DNA from: Chryseobacterium binzhouense
Lineage (GTDB): Bacteria; Bacteroidota; Bacteroidia; Flavobacteriales; Weeksellaceae
NCBI RefSeq assembly: GCF_007474545.1
Contig: NZ_VKOG01000001.1
Coordinates: 1,116,001 to 1,180,000 of the forward strand
Length of the DNA: 64,000 nucleotides
Reading direction: 5' to 3'
Of this stretch, positions 41,388-49,888 are shown in pieces. The first letter of the stretch is position 1. Each line of letters starts with the position of its first letter. The position numbers and the translations under genes were made by a program. The notes under the pieces were generated by a model. It searched no databases, was not told the origin of the DNA, and was given only the letters and a program-made list of their open reading frames with translations.

Positions 41388-44123
41388 ATGAGCTTATTTA
41401 TGTTAGTGCCAATTTTTGGCGTTATTGCATTACTTTACACTTTTCTTCAAAGCAACTGGGTGAGCCGGCAAAATGCTGGAAACGAAAAAATGAAGCAGAT
41501 CAGCGGATATATTGCTGATGGCGCAATGGCTTTTTTAAAAGCTGAGTATAAAATTCTTACTTATTTTGTCATTATTGTTGCTATTCTTTTAGCATTTATG
41601 GGAATGAGCAATGCCAATTCTCACTGGAGTATTGGAGTTGCTTTTGTAATCGGAGCGGTATTTTCTGCTTTGGCAGGCTTTATCGGAATGAAGATCGCCA
41701 CAAAAGCCAATGTACGAACAGCAGAAGCTGCAAAAACTTCTCTATCCAAAGCTTTGAAAGTTTCCTTCACAGGAGGCTCTGTAATGGGTATGGGAGTTGC
41801 TGGATTGGCAGTTCTGGGATTGGGAGCTTTATATTTGATTATTAAGCAGATTTTCGCACCCAATTCATCTGTAGATTCTCACGAAATGGAAAAGACGATA
41901 GAAATCCTTACCGGATTTTCCCTGGGAGCAGAATCTATTGCATTATTTGCAAGAGTTGGTGGAGGAATTTATACAAAAGCTGCCGATGTGGGTGCAGATT
42001 TGGTAGGAAAAGTTGAAGCAGGAATTCCAGAGGATGATCCTCGAAATCCTGCGACCATTGCAGATAATGTAGGTGATAATGTAGGTGATGTTGCAGGAAT
42101 GGGTGCTGATTTGTTTGGTTCTTATGTAGCAACGGTTCTGGCAACAATGGTTTTAGGACGAGAAACGGTTTCTGTGGATGATTTCGGCGGATTTGCCCCA
42201 ATCTTATTACCAATGCTTATTGCAGGAACAGGAATTTTGTTTTCTATTATCGGAACTTTTTTTGTTAAAATAAGTGATAACGAAGGTGCGTCTACTTCTA
42301 ATGTACAGAATGCTCTTAATCTCGGAAATTGGAGCAGTATCATCATTACAGCAATTGCATCTTATTTTTTAGTGACTTATTTGTTACCGGAAAAAATGGT
42401 TCTCAGAGGGTTTGAATTTACTAAGAATGGAGTATTTGGAGCTATCATTGTGGGTCTGGTTGTAGGAACCTTAATGAGCATCATTACAGAATATTATACA
42501 GCGATGGGGAAAAGACCTGTTTCCAGTATCGTAAGACAATCTTCAACAGGTCATGCAACCAATATTATCGGTGGACTTTCCGTGGGTATGGAATCTACCT
42601 TTTTACCAATAATCGTTTTAGCAGGCGGAATTTATGGTTCGTATTTATGTGCCGGACTTTACGGAGTTGCTATCGCCGCAGCAGGAATGATGGCTACAAC
42701 TGCAATGCAGCTTGCCATTGATGCATTCGGACCTATTGCAGACAACGCAGGTGGAATTGCTGAGATGAGCGAACTGCCAAAAGAAGTTCGTGAAAATACA
42801 GATATTCTGGATGCGGTAGGAAATACAACTGCAGCTTCTGGAAAAGGTTTTGCCATTGCTTCTGCAGCATTAACAGCATTGGCGTTGTTTGCAGCATTTG
42901 TCGGTATTGCAGGAATTGACGGAATTGATATTTACAAGGCAGATGTTTTGGCGGGACTTTTTGTAGGCGGAATGATTCCTTTTATTTTTTCTTCACTGGC
43001 TATTACAGCGGTTGGTCAGGCTGCGATGGCAATGGTAGAAGAAGTAAGAAGACAGTTCAGAGAAATTCCTGGAATTTTAGAAGGAAAAGGAGAACCCGAA
43101 TACCAGAAATGTGTTGCTATTTCTACTGATGCTTCTATCAAAAAAATGATGCTTCCCGGAGCTATCGCTATTGCATCTCCATTATTGATAGGATTTATTT
43201 TCGGACCTGAAGTCTTAGGCGGATTTCTTGCCGGAGCAACGGTATCCGGAGTTTTGATGGGGATTTTTCAGAATAATGCGGGCGGAGCTTGGGATAATGC
43301 CAAAAAATCTTTTGAAAAGGGTGTTGACATTAACGGACAGACTTACTACAAAGGTTCTGAACCTCACAAAGCTTCTGTAACTGGTGATACAGTAGGTGAT
43401 CCTTTCAAAGATACTTCAGGACCTTCTATGAATATTCTGATCAAATTAATGTCAATCGTTTCACTGGTTATTGCGCCTACTTTGGCAGTTTTACACAAAG
43501 ATAAAATTGATGCCAACCGAAAAGCAAAAATAGAAAGCCTTACCGGAGTTAATTCAAATTCAATCATAAGTACGGAAAATGATAATTCTCAGGAAATGTC
43601 ATCTCCTGAAATTATGAAAGGTCAGCTAAATGAATTTGGTGATTTTGTTTATGAAACAGGACAAATGAGAGACGTAAAACTCAGCAATGGCAATACAATT
43701 TCTTTAGGCGAAAACAGTCAGCTTTTCTATTTGAATAATAAATTGACTAAAAAGGATAAAGAATTGTTAAATCCTGAAAAATGGTTTACAATAGAAAATT
43801 TATATTTTGAAAGCGGATCAAGCGACTTAAGAGCAGGTTCGGAAAGTCATCTTAAAAATCTGGCAGAAATAATAAATGCTTATCCTGAATTAAGAATTAA
43901 ACTGGGAGGCTACACCGATAATTCAGGAAGCGAAGAAACCAATCTGAAGCTTTCTAATTTACGAGCTCAAACAGCAAAACTCAAATTACTTGAAATGGGA
44001 ATTGCGGGAGACAGAATAGAAGCAGAAGGTTATGGTTCACAGTTTCCTCTTTGTACGATGGATGAAAGTGATGAATGCCATGCTAAAAACAGACGTTTAG
44101 ATGTACGGGTTTTAGCTTACTAA
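41388..44123 (+). CDS. hppA: membrane ion-translocating pyrophosphatase fused to an OmpA domain
   Basis: 911 residues. Residues 1 to about 705 are an M-PPase, with about 16 membrane helices, that pumps Na+ or H+ with pyrophosphate energy. Substrate loop [20 protein letters not shown] and [13 protein letters not shown] are present; Ala rather than Lys in GNTTAA points to the K+-dependent subfamily, in which Na+ pumps are common. After a roughly 90-residue linker, residues 801-911 are an OmpA-type domain ([34 protein letters not shown]) that may bind peptidoglycan. Periplasmic C-termini of M-PPases make this topologically sensible. The usual length without the extension is near 700. Confidence 0.92.
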   Translation: MSLFMLVPIFGVIALLYTFLQSNWVSRQNAGNEKMKQISGYIADGAMAFLKAEYKILTYFVIIVAILLAFMGMSNANSHWSIGVAFVIGAVFSALAGFIGMKIATKANVRTAEAAKTSLSKALKVSFTGGSVMGMGVAGLAVLGLGALYLIIKQIFAPNSSVDSHEMEKTIEILTGFSLGAESIALFARVGGGIYTKAADVGADLVGKVEAGIPEDDPRNPATIADNVGDNVGDVAGMGADLFGSYVATVLATMVLGRETVSVDDFGGFAPILLPMLIAGTGILFSIIGTFFVKISDNEGASTSNVQNALNLGNWSSIIITAIASYFLVTYLLPEKMVLRGFEFTKNGVFGAIIVGLVVGTLMSIITEYYTAMGKRPVSSIVRQSSTGHATNIIGGLSVGMESTFLPIIVLAGGIYGSYLCAGLYGVAIAAAGMMATTAMQLAIDAFGPIADNAGGIAEMSELPKEVRENTDILDAVGNTTAASGKGFAIASAALTALALFAAFVGIAGIDGIDIYKADVLAGLFVGGMIPFIFSSLAITAVGQAAMAMVEEVRRQFREIPGILEGKGEPEYQKCVAISTDASIKKMMLPGAIAIASPLLIGFIFGPEVLGGFLAGATVSGVLMGIFQNNAGGAWDNAKKSFEKGVDINGQTYYKGSEPHKASVTGDTVGDPFKDTSGPSMNILIKLMSIVSLVIAPTLAVLHKDKIDANRKAKIESLTGVNSNSIISTENDNSQEMSSPEIMKGQLNEFGDFVYETGQMRDVKLSNGNTISLGENSQLFYLNNKLTKKDKELLNPEKWFTIENLYFESGSSDLRAGSESHLKNLAEIINAYPELRIKLGGYTDNSGSEETNLKLSNLRAQTAKLKLLEMGIAGDRIEAEGYGSQFPLCTMDESDECHAKNRRLDVRVLAY

Positions 44124-44142
44124 ATAAAAAATAATTAATTAT

Positions 44143-44173
44143 AAAGCACTGCTTATTGGCGGTGCTTTGTTTT
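44143..44173. terminator. bidirectional terminator
   Basis: AAAGCAC pairs with GTGCTTT and is followed by T-runs, between convergent hppA and aminotransferase genes. Confidence 0.75.
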
Positions 44174-45312
44174 TAAAGGTTTTTCCTGAGATGTTCTAAT
44201 GCATGAATGATAAGTTCGTCTTTTTTTGCGAAGCTGAATCTTATATAGTCTGAATTTTGTCTGGAGGTGTAAAAAGCAGATAAGGGCAGACAGGAGACTT
44301 TCTTTTCTACCGTAAGCCATTTTGAAAACTCAATATCTGTCATTGTTTTATTCAAGTTTCTGAAATTTACAATCTGGAAAAAACCGCCTTCTGCCTGAGA
44401 TTCAATTTGAAGCGGAGTTTCCTTAATTAGACTGATAAAGATATCTCTTTTATGCTGCAACATTTCCTGGTTTTCTTTAGGATCGAAAACTTTTAGGTAT
44501 TGTGCAATGGCATACTGACACGGCGCATTGGTGCTGTAAGAGATATACTGCTGATAACTTCTGAAATTTTTGAGCAGATTCTCATTGGAAATAAGATAGC
44601 TTACTTTCCAGCCGGTTGCGTGAAACATTTTTCCAAAAGAAAAGATACAGAATGTTCTTTTTTTTAATTCGGGATGAAGAAACGAGCTGTAATGATCTAC
44701 GGAATCATAACAGTAAAGATCATAAATTTCTTCTGAAATTAAATAAATTTCTCGGTTTTTAATCAATTCATAAAGCTGATTCCAGTCTTCTTTTTTCCAG
44801 ATTTTTCCTGTAGGATTCTGAGGAGAGTTAACTATAATTGCTTTTGTTTTATCTGAAAAACATTTCTGTAATTTTTCCCAGTTTATACTAAAATCAGTTT
44901 CCAAATCATAATAAACAGGAATTCCGCCATTGATAACAATAGATGGTGCATAAGTATAATAAGAAGGCTGAATAACAACAACTTCGTCGCCAATATCTAA
45001 AATGGACTTTAAAGAAGTAAAAAGAGCAAATGTAGAGCAGGGCACAATATTAACCTCATTTCGATTAATGATTAAACTGTGCTTTCTTTTAGCATGAAGA
45101 TTTATAATTCCCTCAATGAGCATTTCATTTCCTGCAAGTGATTCATAACTGTGCGAACAATCATCTGCAGCTTCTTTGAGATAGTTACGTAAACGTACAT
45201 CTACTTCAAAATCGGGCAGCCCTAATGACAAATCATAACTTTGATGTCTCGAAGCGAGTTCAGACATCTCAGTGAAAAATGTAAAATCATTAAATCCGTA
45301 ATTATTTACCAT
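44173..45312 (-). CDS. PLP aminotransferase (methionine aminotransferase/YbdL-like)
   Basis: 379 residues, class I/II fold. The PLP Lys is in SFGKMFHATGWKVSYL, and NSPQNPTGKIW and YLISEEIYDLY carry the other ligands (Asn, Tyr). LSLGLPDFEV and YESLAGNEMLI are as in methionine and kynurenine-type aminotransferases (YbdL, KAT). Role probably in the methionine salvage or amino-acid pool; the substrate is inferred. Start at the ATG at 45312; a TTG at 45324 is in frame. Confidence 0.88.
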   Translation of the reverse strand: MVNNYGFNDFTFFTEMSELASRHQSYDLSLGLPDFEVDVRLRNYLKEAADDCSHSYESLAGNEMLIEGIINLHAKRKHSLIINRNEVNIVPCSTFALFTSLKSILDIGDEVVVIQPSYYTYAPSIVINGGIPVYYDLETDFSINWEKLQKCFSDKTKAIIVNSPQNPTGKIWKKEDWNQLYELIKNREIYLISEEIYDLYCYDSVDHYSSFLHPELKKRTFCIFSFGKMFHATGWKVSYLISNENLLKNFRSYQQYISYSTNAPCQYAIAQYLKVFDPKENQEMLQHKRDIFISLIKETPLQIESQAEGGFFQIVNFRNLNKTMTDIEFSKWLTVEKKVSCLPLSAFYTSRQNSDYIRFSFAKKDELIIHALEHLRKNL

Positions 45313-45439
45313 AGGCTTTATCAAATATATAAAAAAATAGTTTTGCTAATACAGCTAAAATATTTTTAGTATTTTTAAACCAATAATTCTTAATCTGCTA
45401 TTTTTTATTCAAAGCAGTCGTTTTTAAACAAATATTTAT

Positions 45440-46492
45440 ATGAGAAAAATACTAATACCACTTTTATCTGTAGTTATTTTAAGCAGTTGTGGATCCGCAA
45501 ACATTTCAGAAAGTACGAAAAAAACTGATGTTTCAAATTCAAGTAGTTTAAAAAATAATAAGGCTTTTAATTCTGCATATCAGCAAATTAAGATTGATAA
45601 TTTGAAGAAAAACTTAACAGTAATTGCTTCTGATGAAATGGAGGGAAGAGACACCGGAAGTCCGGGGCAGAAAAAAGCGGGTGAGTATATGATCAACTTT
45701 TATAAAGATTTAGGTATTTCTTATCCTAAACAACTAGGTTCATATTACCAGAAAGTTCCGGCTTCATTTATGAAACAGAGAGGCGGCTGGAATTTGCCCG
45801 ACTCAGAAAATATTCTTGCTTTTATTGAAGGAACTGAGAAACCGGAAGAAATTATTGTTATTTCTGCTCATTATGATCATGTAGGAAGTAAAAATGGTGT
45901 TGTTTATAACGGCGCAGACGACGATGGAAGCGGAACTGTTGCTGTGATGCAGATTGCAAAAGCTTTTCAGGCTGCTAAAAAAGCAGGAAACGGTCCTAAA
46001 AGATCAATTTTATTTCTTCATGTTACAGGAGAAGAACATGGGCTTTTCGGTTCTGAGTATTATGCAGATCATCCTGTTTTTCCATTAGCAAATACCGTTG
46101 CAGATCTCAATATTGATATGATTGGTCGTGATGATCCAGAAAACAGAGGCAAAAATTATGTCTATGTAATTGGTTCGGAAATGTTAAGCTCAGAACTGAA
46201 AGTAATCAATGAACAAGCTAATAAAGCAACGAATAATCTTGAGCTGAATTATAAGTATGATGATCCTAAAGATCCGGATAGATTATATTACAGGTCAGAT
46301 CACTATAATTTTGCCAAAAACAATATTCCTGTTGCATTTTTCTTTGACGGAATTCATGAAGATTATCACAAACCTACTGATGATGTGGACAAAATAGATT
46401 TTTCTTTATTACAGAAAAGAACTCAGCTTGTTTTTGCTACTGCTTGGGAACTGGCAAACCGAAAAGATAGAATTGTGGTAGACAAAAAATAG
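45440..46492 (+). CDS. M28-family metallopeptidase, lipoprotein
   Basis: 350 residues. Lipoprotein leader (MRKILIPLLSVVILSSC, Cys17). The zinc aminopeptidase domain has SAHYDHVG, YNGADDDGSGTVAV, HVTGEEHGLFGSEYY (catalytic Glu), NIDMIGRDDP and HEDYHKPTDD, all standard for M28. It should release N-terminal residues from peptides at the outer membrane. No PA domain is inserted. Confidence 0.92.
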   Translation: MRKILIPLLSVVILSSCGSANISESTKKTDVSNSSSLKNNKAFNSAYQQIKIDNLKKNLTVIASDEMEGRDTGSPGQKKAGEYMINFYKDLGISYPKQLGSYYQKVPASFMKQRGGWNLPDSENILAFIEGTEKPEEIIVISAHYDHVGSKNGVVYNGADDDGSGTVAVMQIAKAFQAAKKAGNGPKRSILFLHVTGEEHGLFGSEYYADHPVFPLANTVADLNIDMIGRDDPENRGKNYVYVIGSEMLSSELKVINEQANKATNNLELNYKYDDPKDPDRLYYRSDHYNFAKNNIPVAFFFDGIHEDYHKPTDDVDKIDFSLLQKRTQLVFATAWELANRKDRIVVDKK

Positions 46493-46510
46493 ATTTTACT
46501 AAGTCAGAAG

Positions 46511-46879
46511 ATGATGAATCAGCAAATTAAATCAGTCCGTCCATTTATTGGAGCTAAAAACTTCACCGTCAGCAGAGAGTTTTATAAAGATTTAGGGTTT
46601 GAAGAAAATATTCTTCAGCCCAATCTTTCTGTTTTTAAAAAAGAAAATTTTGCCTTTTATCTACAGGATTATTATGCAAAAGAATGGATTGATAATACAA
46701 TGATTTTTGTAGAAGTCGAAAATACTGATGATTTTTGGAAAGAATTATCTTCATTGAATTTGCAGGAGAAATACTCTGATGTAAAACTGGTTCCTGTGAG
46801 AATAATGGATTGGGGTAAAGAATGTTTTCTGCATGATCCTTCAGGTATTTTATGGCATTTCGGAGAATTTTTTAATTAA
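46511..46879 (+). CDS. VOC (glyoxalase/bleomycin-resistance) superfamily protein
   Basis: 122 residues. A single VOC-type domain: RPFIGAKNFTVSREFYKDLGF at the start and FLHDPSGILWHFGEF at the end, with NFAFYLQDYYAKEW between. It lacks a full set of metal ligands, so binding rather than catalysis is possible. It lies 18 bases after the peptidase gene and 7 before the endonuclease V gene, all likely one operon. Confidence 0.82.
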   Translation: MMNQQIKSVRPFIGAKNFTVSREFYKDLGFEENILQPNLSVFKKENFAFYLQDYYAKEWIDNTMIFVEVENTDDFWKELSSLNLQEKYSDVKLVPVRIMDWGKECFLHDPSGILWHFGEFFN

Positions 46880-46886
46880 TGATCAT

Positions 46887-47393
46887 ATGATTTACGCTTT
46901 CGATACGTATTATTATGACAATTTCGCTAAAACAGTCTGTATCGCTTTTGAAAATTGGAATTCTGAAAAGGAAACTTCTGTTTACTCAGAAAACATATCT
47001 ATTACTGCTGATTATGAAAGTGGTGCGTTCTACAAAAGAGAATTGCCGTGTATTCTGCATTTATTGAAAAAAATTACTTTAAATGAAGGAGATGTGATAA
47101 TTGTTGATGGCTATGTGAGCTTAAACTCAGAGGGCAAGTTAGGCTTGGGAGGTTACCTGTTTAAAGAACTTGATGAAAGATACCCTGTTGTTGGAGTTGC
47201 AAAAAATAAATTTTCGGAAGAAAATATCAACAGAGCAGAAGTTTTGCGAGGTGGAAGCAAAACACCTTTATATGTAACTGTTGCCGGAGCAGATATTTCA
47301 GAAATTCAAATAAAGATTCAGGAAATGCATGGTGAATTCCGAATCCCGTCACTTCTCAAAAAGCTGGATCAGCTAACCAGAGTCAGCCAATAA
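46887..47393 (+). CDS. endonuclease V-like protein, divergent
   Basis: 168 residues. The three acidic residues of endonuclease V seem present as Asp6 in MIYAFDTYYY, Glu52 in YKRELPCILHLL and Asp74 in IIVDGYVSL. GLGGYLFKELDERYPVVGVAKN and LRGGSKTPLYVT follow the family order. EndoV cuts near deoxyinosine in DNA or inosine in RNA. It is shorter than the E. coli enzyme (about 223). The start is the ATG at 46887; a longer in-frame version would overlap the VOC gene. Confidence 0.75.
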   Translation: MIYAFDTYYYDNFAKTVCIAFENWNSEKETSVYSENISITADYESGAFYKRELPCILHLLKKITLNEGDVIIVDGYVSLNSEGKLGLGGYLFKELDERYPVVGVAKNKFSEENINRAEVLRGGSKTPLYVTVAGADISEIQIKIQEMHGEFRIPSLLKKLDQLTRVSQ

Positions 47394-47464
47394 AAGAATC
47401 CGCTCTTTAGAAGCGGATCCAGTAGATAAATACATCTCATTTTTTAAATTAGACAACAACAAAA

Positions 47465-47500
47465 AAGCACAGCCGACGATGCTGTGCTTAAATTTTTATT
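47465..47500 (+). terminator. terminator of the M28/VOC/EndoV operon
   Basis: AAGCACAGC pairs perfectly with GCTGTGCTT around CGACGAT; a T-rich tract follows. Confidence 0.72.
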
Positions 47501-47733
47501 TTAAATTTAATTGCAATTCCGGAATCGAAAAAAGCAAAATTTAGATACATTGGATTTGTTTTACATAGTAAATTTAGAGATAAATATTGATAAAATATGT
47601 AAACTGAATGTTAAAATTCACATTTTATCAACATAAAAATATGAATAATTATTTTTAAATATAAGTGAAATACATAATAAAAGATTATTATTAGCTTTTT
47701 AACTTATATTTTTTATTTATAAGTATTAATGAT

Positions 47734-47741
47734 TATATTTG
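47734..47741 (+). promoter_or_regulatory. promoter -7 box almost touching the start codon
   Basis: TATATTTG, ending 4 bases before the ATG at 47746. Standard spacing would place the transcription start at or near the A of the ATG, so the mRNA may be leaderless. Confidence 0.5.
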
Positions 47742-47745
47742 CAGA

Positions 47746-48351
47746 ATGATTGCCGTCATCACCGGAGATATTATCAATTCGCAGCAGTCTGCGACAGAAG
47801 TATGGATTACCAGACTTAAAAACCTTCTCGAAAATTGGGGAAGCACTCCGCAAGCATGGGAAATTTACAGAGGTGATGAGTTTCAGCTGAAATGTAAAAT
47901 AGACGATGTTTTCTGGTATTTCTTAGCCATAAAATCATTAATCAAGAGCCAGGAGAATTTAGATGTAAGAATTGCCATTGGCATCGGACATGAAAATTTT
48001 TCGTCCGAAAAAATCACAGAATCTAACGGCTCTGCGTATGTAAACTCGGGAAGACTTCTGAATGAACTTAAAAGTGACGGACATACTGTTTCAATAAAAA
48101 CATCTAATGACCGTGTGGATCGTGATCTGAATATTCTATTGAAATGGGCATCCAAAGATTTTGATAACTGGACAATGGCTACTTCGGAAATTGTTCACGA
48201 AATGATCATGAATCCCAACAGTACACAGGAAGATTTAGCAAAAAAATTTAACATTTCACAGTCTTCTGTAAGTCAAAGGCTGAAACGCGCCAATTACGAA
48301 CTCATTGTAGAGACTAATCAATATTTTAAAAAGAAAATTTCAGAACTGTAA
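47746..48351 (+). CDS. SatD-family protein with HTH domain
   Basis: 201 residues. The N-terminal part (MIAVITGDIINSQQ, AWEIYRGDEFQLKC, VRIAIGIG) has the look of SatD-family domains, with a nucleotidyl-cyclase-like arrangement. The C-terminal 60 residues are a winged helix (TQEDLAKKFNISQSSVSQRLKRA). SatD members are linked to a DUF3307 partner, and one follows here after one base. Probably a regulator responding to an unknown signal. It may be translated from a leaderless message. Confidence 0.78.
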   Translation: MIAVITGDIINSQQSATEVWITRLKNLLENWGSTPQAWEIYRGDEFQLKCKIDDVFWYFLAIKSLIKSQENLDVRIAIGIGHENFSSEKITESNGSAYVNSGRLLNELKSDGHTVSIKTSNDRVDRDLNILLKWASKDFDNWTMATSEIVHEMIMNPNSTQEDLAKKFNISQSSVSQRLKRANYELIVETNQYFKKKISEL

Positions 48352-48352
48352 A

Positions 48353-49048
48353 ATGATTTTTGTTCAGCTCATATTGGCGCATTTACTTGGAGACTTTATT
48401 CTTCAGCCAAATTCATGGGTTGCAGAGAAAGAAAGCAAAAAGCTGAAAAGCAAATATTTATACCTTCATGTTCTCATTCACACGATTCTGAGTTTCATTT
48501 TCCTTTGGAATACCGAACTTTGGTGGATTGCCGTTTTGGTAGGGTTTTCACATTTTATTATTGATGCTGCAAAGCTGAGCTTCCAGACGGTAAAATCTAA
48601 AAAATCATGGTTCTTTATTGATCAGGCTTTGCATATTGCAGTGATTGCAGGAATTTCCTTTTATTTCAATGAATTTAATTTTGATTTTCTTAAAAATCAG
48701 GAGTTTTTAAAAATCATTATGGCAGCTTTGTTTTTAACGACACCGGCTTCCATTTTCATCAAGATATTATTGTCTTCGTGGACTCCGGTTTCCGAAACTC
48801 AAAACAATATACAGACTGAATCTTTATCAAGTGCCGGAAAATATATCGGGATTTTAGAACGATTATTGGTTTTCACCTTTATTGTAGTCAATCATTGGGA
48901 AGGCGTAGGTTTTATGATCGCTGCGAAATCTGTTTTCAGATTCAGTGATCTTGCTCAGGCAAAGCAGAGGAAGTTAACCGAATATGTTCTTATCGGAACT
49001 CTTTTAAGTTTCGGAATGGCAGTTTTAACAGGAATTTTAGTTAAGTAA
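48353..49048 (+). CDS. DUF3307 membrane protein
   Basis: 231 residues with several membrane helices. The N-terminal DUF3307 part holds ILAHLLGDFILQPNSWVAEK and LYLHVLIHTILSF with conserved His and Asp in the membrane (HFIIDAAKLSFQ). It starts one base after the SatD gene, so translation is coupled. Such SatD/DUF3307 pairs recur in bacteria; what they do is unknown. Confidence 0.82.
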   Translation: MIFVQLILAHLLGDFILQPNSWVAEKESKKLKSKYLYLHVLIHTILSFIFLWNTELWWIAVLVGFSHFIIDAAKLSFQTVKSKKSWFFIDQALHIAVIAGISFYFNEFNFDFLKNQEFLKIIMAALFLTTPASIFIKILLSSWTPVSETQNNIQTESLSSAGKYIGILERLLVFTFIVVNHWEGVGFMIAAKSVFRFSDLAQAKQRKLTEYVLIGTLLSFGMAVLTGILVK

Positions 49049-49078
49049 TATATCAATCTAATAAAAGTAATTGTAGAA

Positions 49079-49798
49079 ATGGAAAAGAAAGAAATGTTGT
49101 ACGAAGGTAAGGCAAAACAGGTTTTTGCAACCGATAATCCTAATGAAGTAGTGGTGCGTTTTAAAGACGATGCTACTGCATTCAATGCTCAGAAAAGAGG
49201 GTCTGTAGACCTTAAAGGAGAGATGAACAATGCGATCACCACTCTTATTTTTGAATATCTGAATGAAAAAGGGATTAAGACTCATTTCATTAAACAACTG
49301 AACGAAAGAGAGCAGTTGGTAAGAAAAGTATCTATCATTCCTTTGGAAATGGTGGTAAGAAACTATTCCGCTGGAAGCATGGCTCAGAGATTAGGAGTGG
49401 AAGAAGGAATAAAATCTCCGGTTACCATCTTCGATATCTGTTACAAAAAAGACGAATTGGGAGATCCGCTTATCAACGATCACCACGCAGTGTTCTTAGG
49501 TGCGGCAACGTATGAGGAACTTGATGAAATGTATGAATTAACTTCAGACATCAATGAAATCTTAATTGATCTTTTCGATAAAATGAACATCATCCTTGTA
49601 GATTTCAAAATTGAATTAGGGAAAACTGCAGATGGTGAAATTATTCTTGCTGACGAAATTTCTCCTGATACATGCAGGCTTTGGGACAAAGATACTATGA
49701 AGAAACTGGATAAAGACAGATTCAGAAGAGATCTTGGTGAAGTTACCGAAGCGTATGTTGAGATTTATAACAGATTGAAAGCTGTTCTTAACAAATAA
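49079..49798 (+). CDS. purC: phosphoribosylaminoimidazole-succinocarboxamide synthase
   Basis: 239 residues. Joins CAIR and aspartate with ATP to form SAICAR in purine synthesis. Starts [20 protein letters not shown], with [33 protein letters not shown] and [14 protein letters not shown] as signature regions. Length is normal. It precedes purF by 90 bases, separated by a long inverted repeat. Confidence 0.95.
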   Translation: MEKKEMLYEGKAKQVFATDNPNEVVVRFKDDATAFNAQKRGSVDLKGEMNNAITTLIFEYLNEKGIKTHFIKQLNEREQLVRKVSIIPLEMVVRNYSAGSMAQRLGVEEGIKSPVTIFDICYKKDELGDPLINDHHAVFLGAATYEELDEMYELTSDINEILIDLFDKMNIILVDFKIELGKTADGEIILADEISPDTCRLWDKDTMKKLDKDRFRRDLGEVTEAYVEIYNRLKAVLNK

Positions 49799-49800
49799 AT

Positions 49801-49865
49801 GTAGAGTAAGCAGATGTAAATTTATTTAACATAATATTTAAATTTACATCTAACTGAAGATCTAC
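49801..49865. repeat. inverted repeat between purC and purF
   Basis: GATGTAAATTT (49813-49823) and AAATTTACATC (49840-49850) are exact complements; an outer GTAGA/TCTAC pair lengthens the hairpin. No T-run follows. It could be a processing or attenuation element, or a dispersed simple repeat. Confidence 0.5.
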
Positions 49866-49888
49866 AAAAAATCTATATAGAAATAAAA

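Larger units (their letters stand above)
47394..47745. other. intergenic region with two hairpins and AT-rich DNA
   Basis: About 350 bases. A first hairpin (ATCCGCT/AGCGGAT, 47398-47418) follows the stop without a T-run; a second (47465-47489) is a real terminator. The next 240 bases are very AT-rich with no gene. A promoter box ends the region. Confidence 0.6.

Noticed and set aside
42659-42856. Minus-strand frame in hppA
   Set aside because: Antisense to alanine- and glycine-rich helices; composition only.
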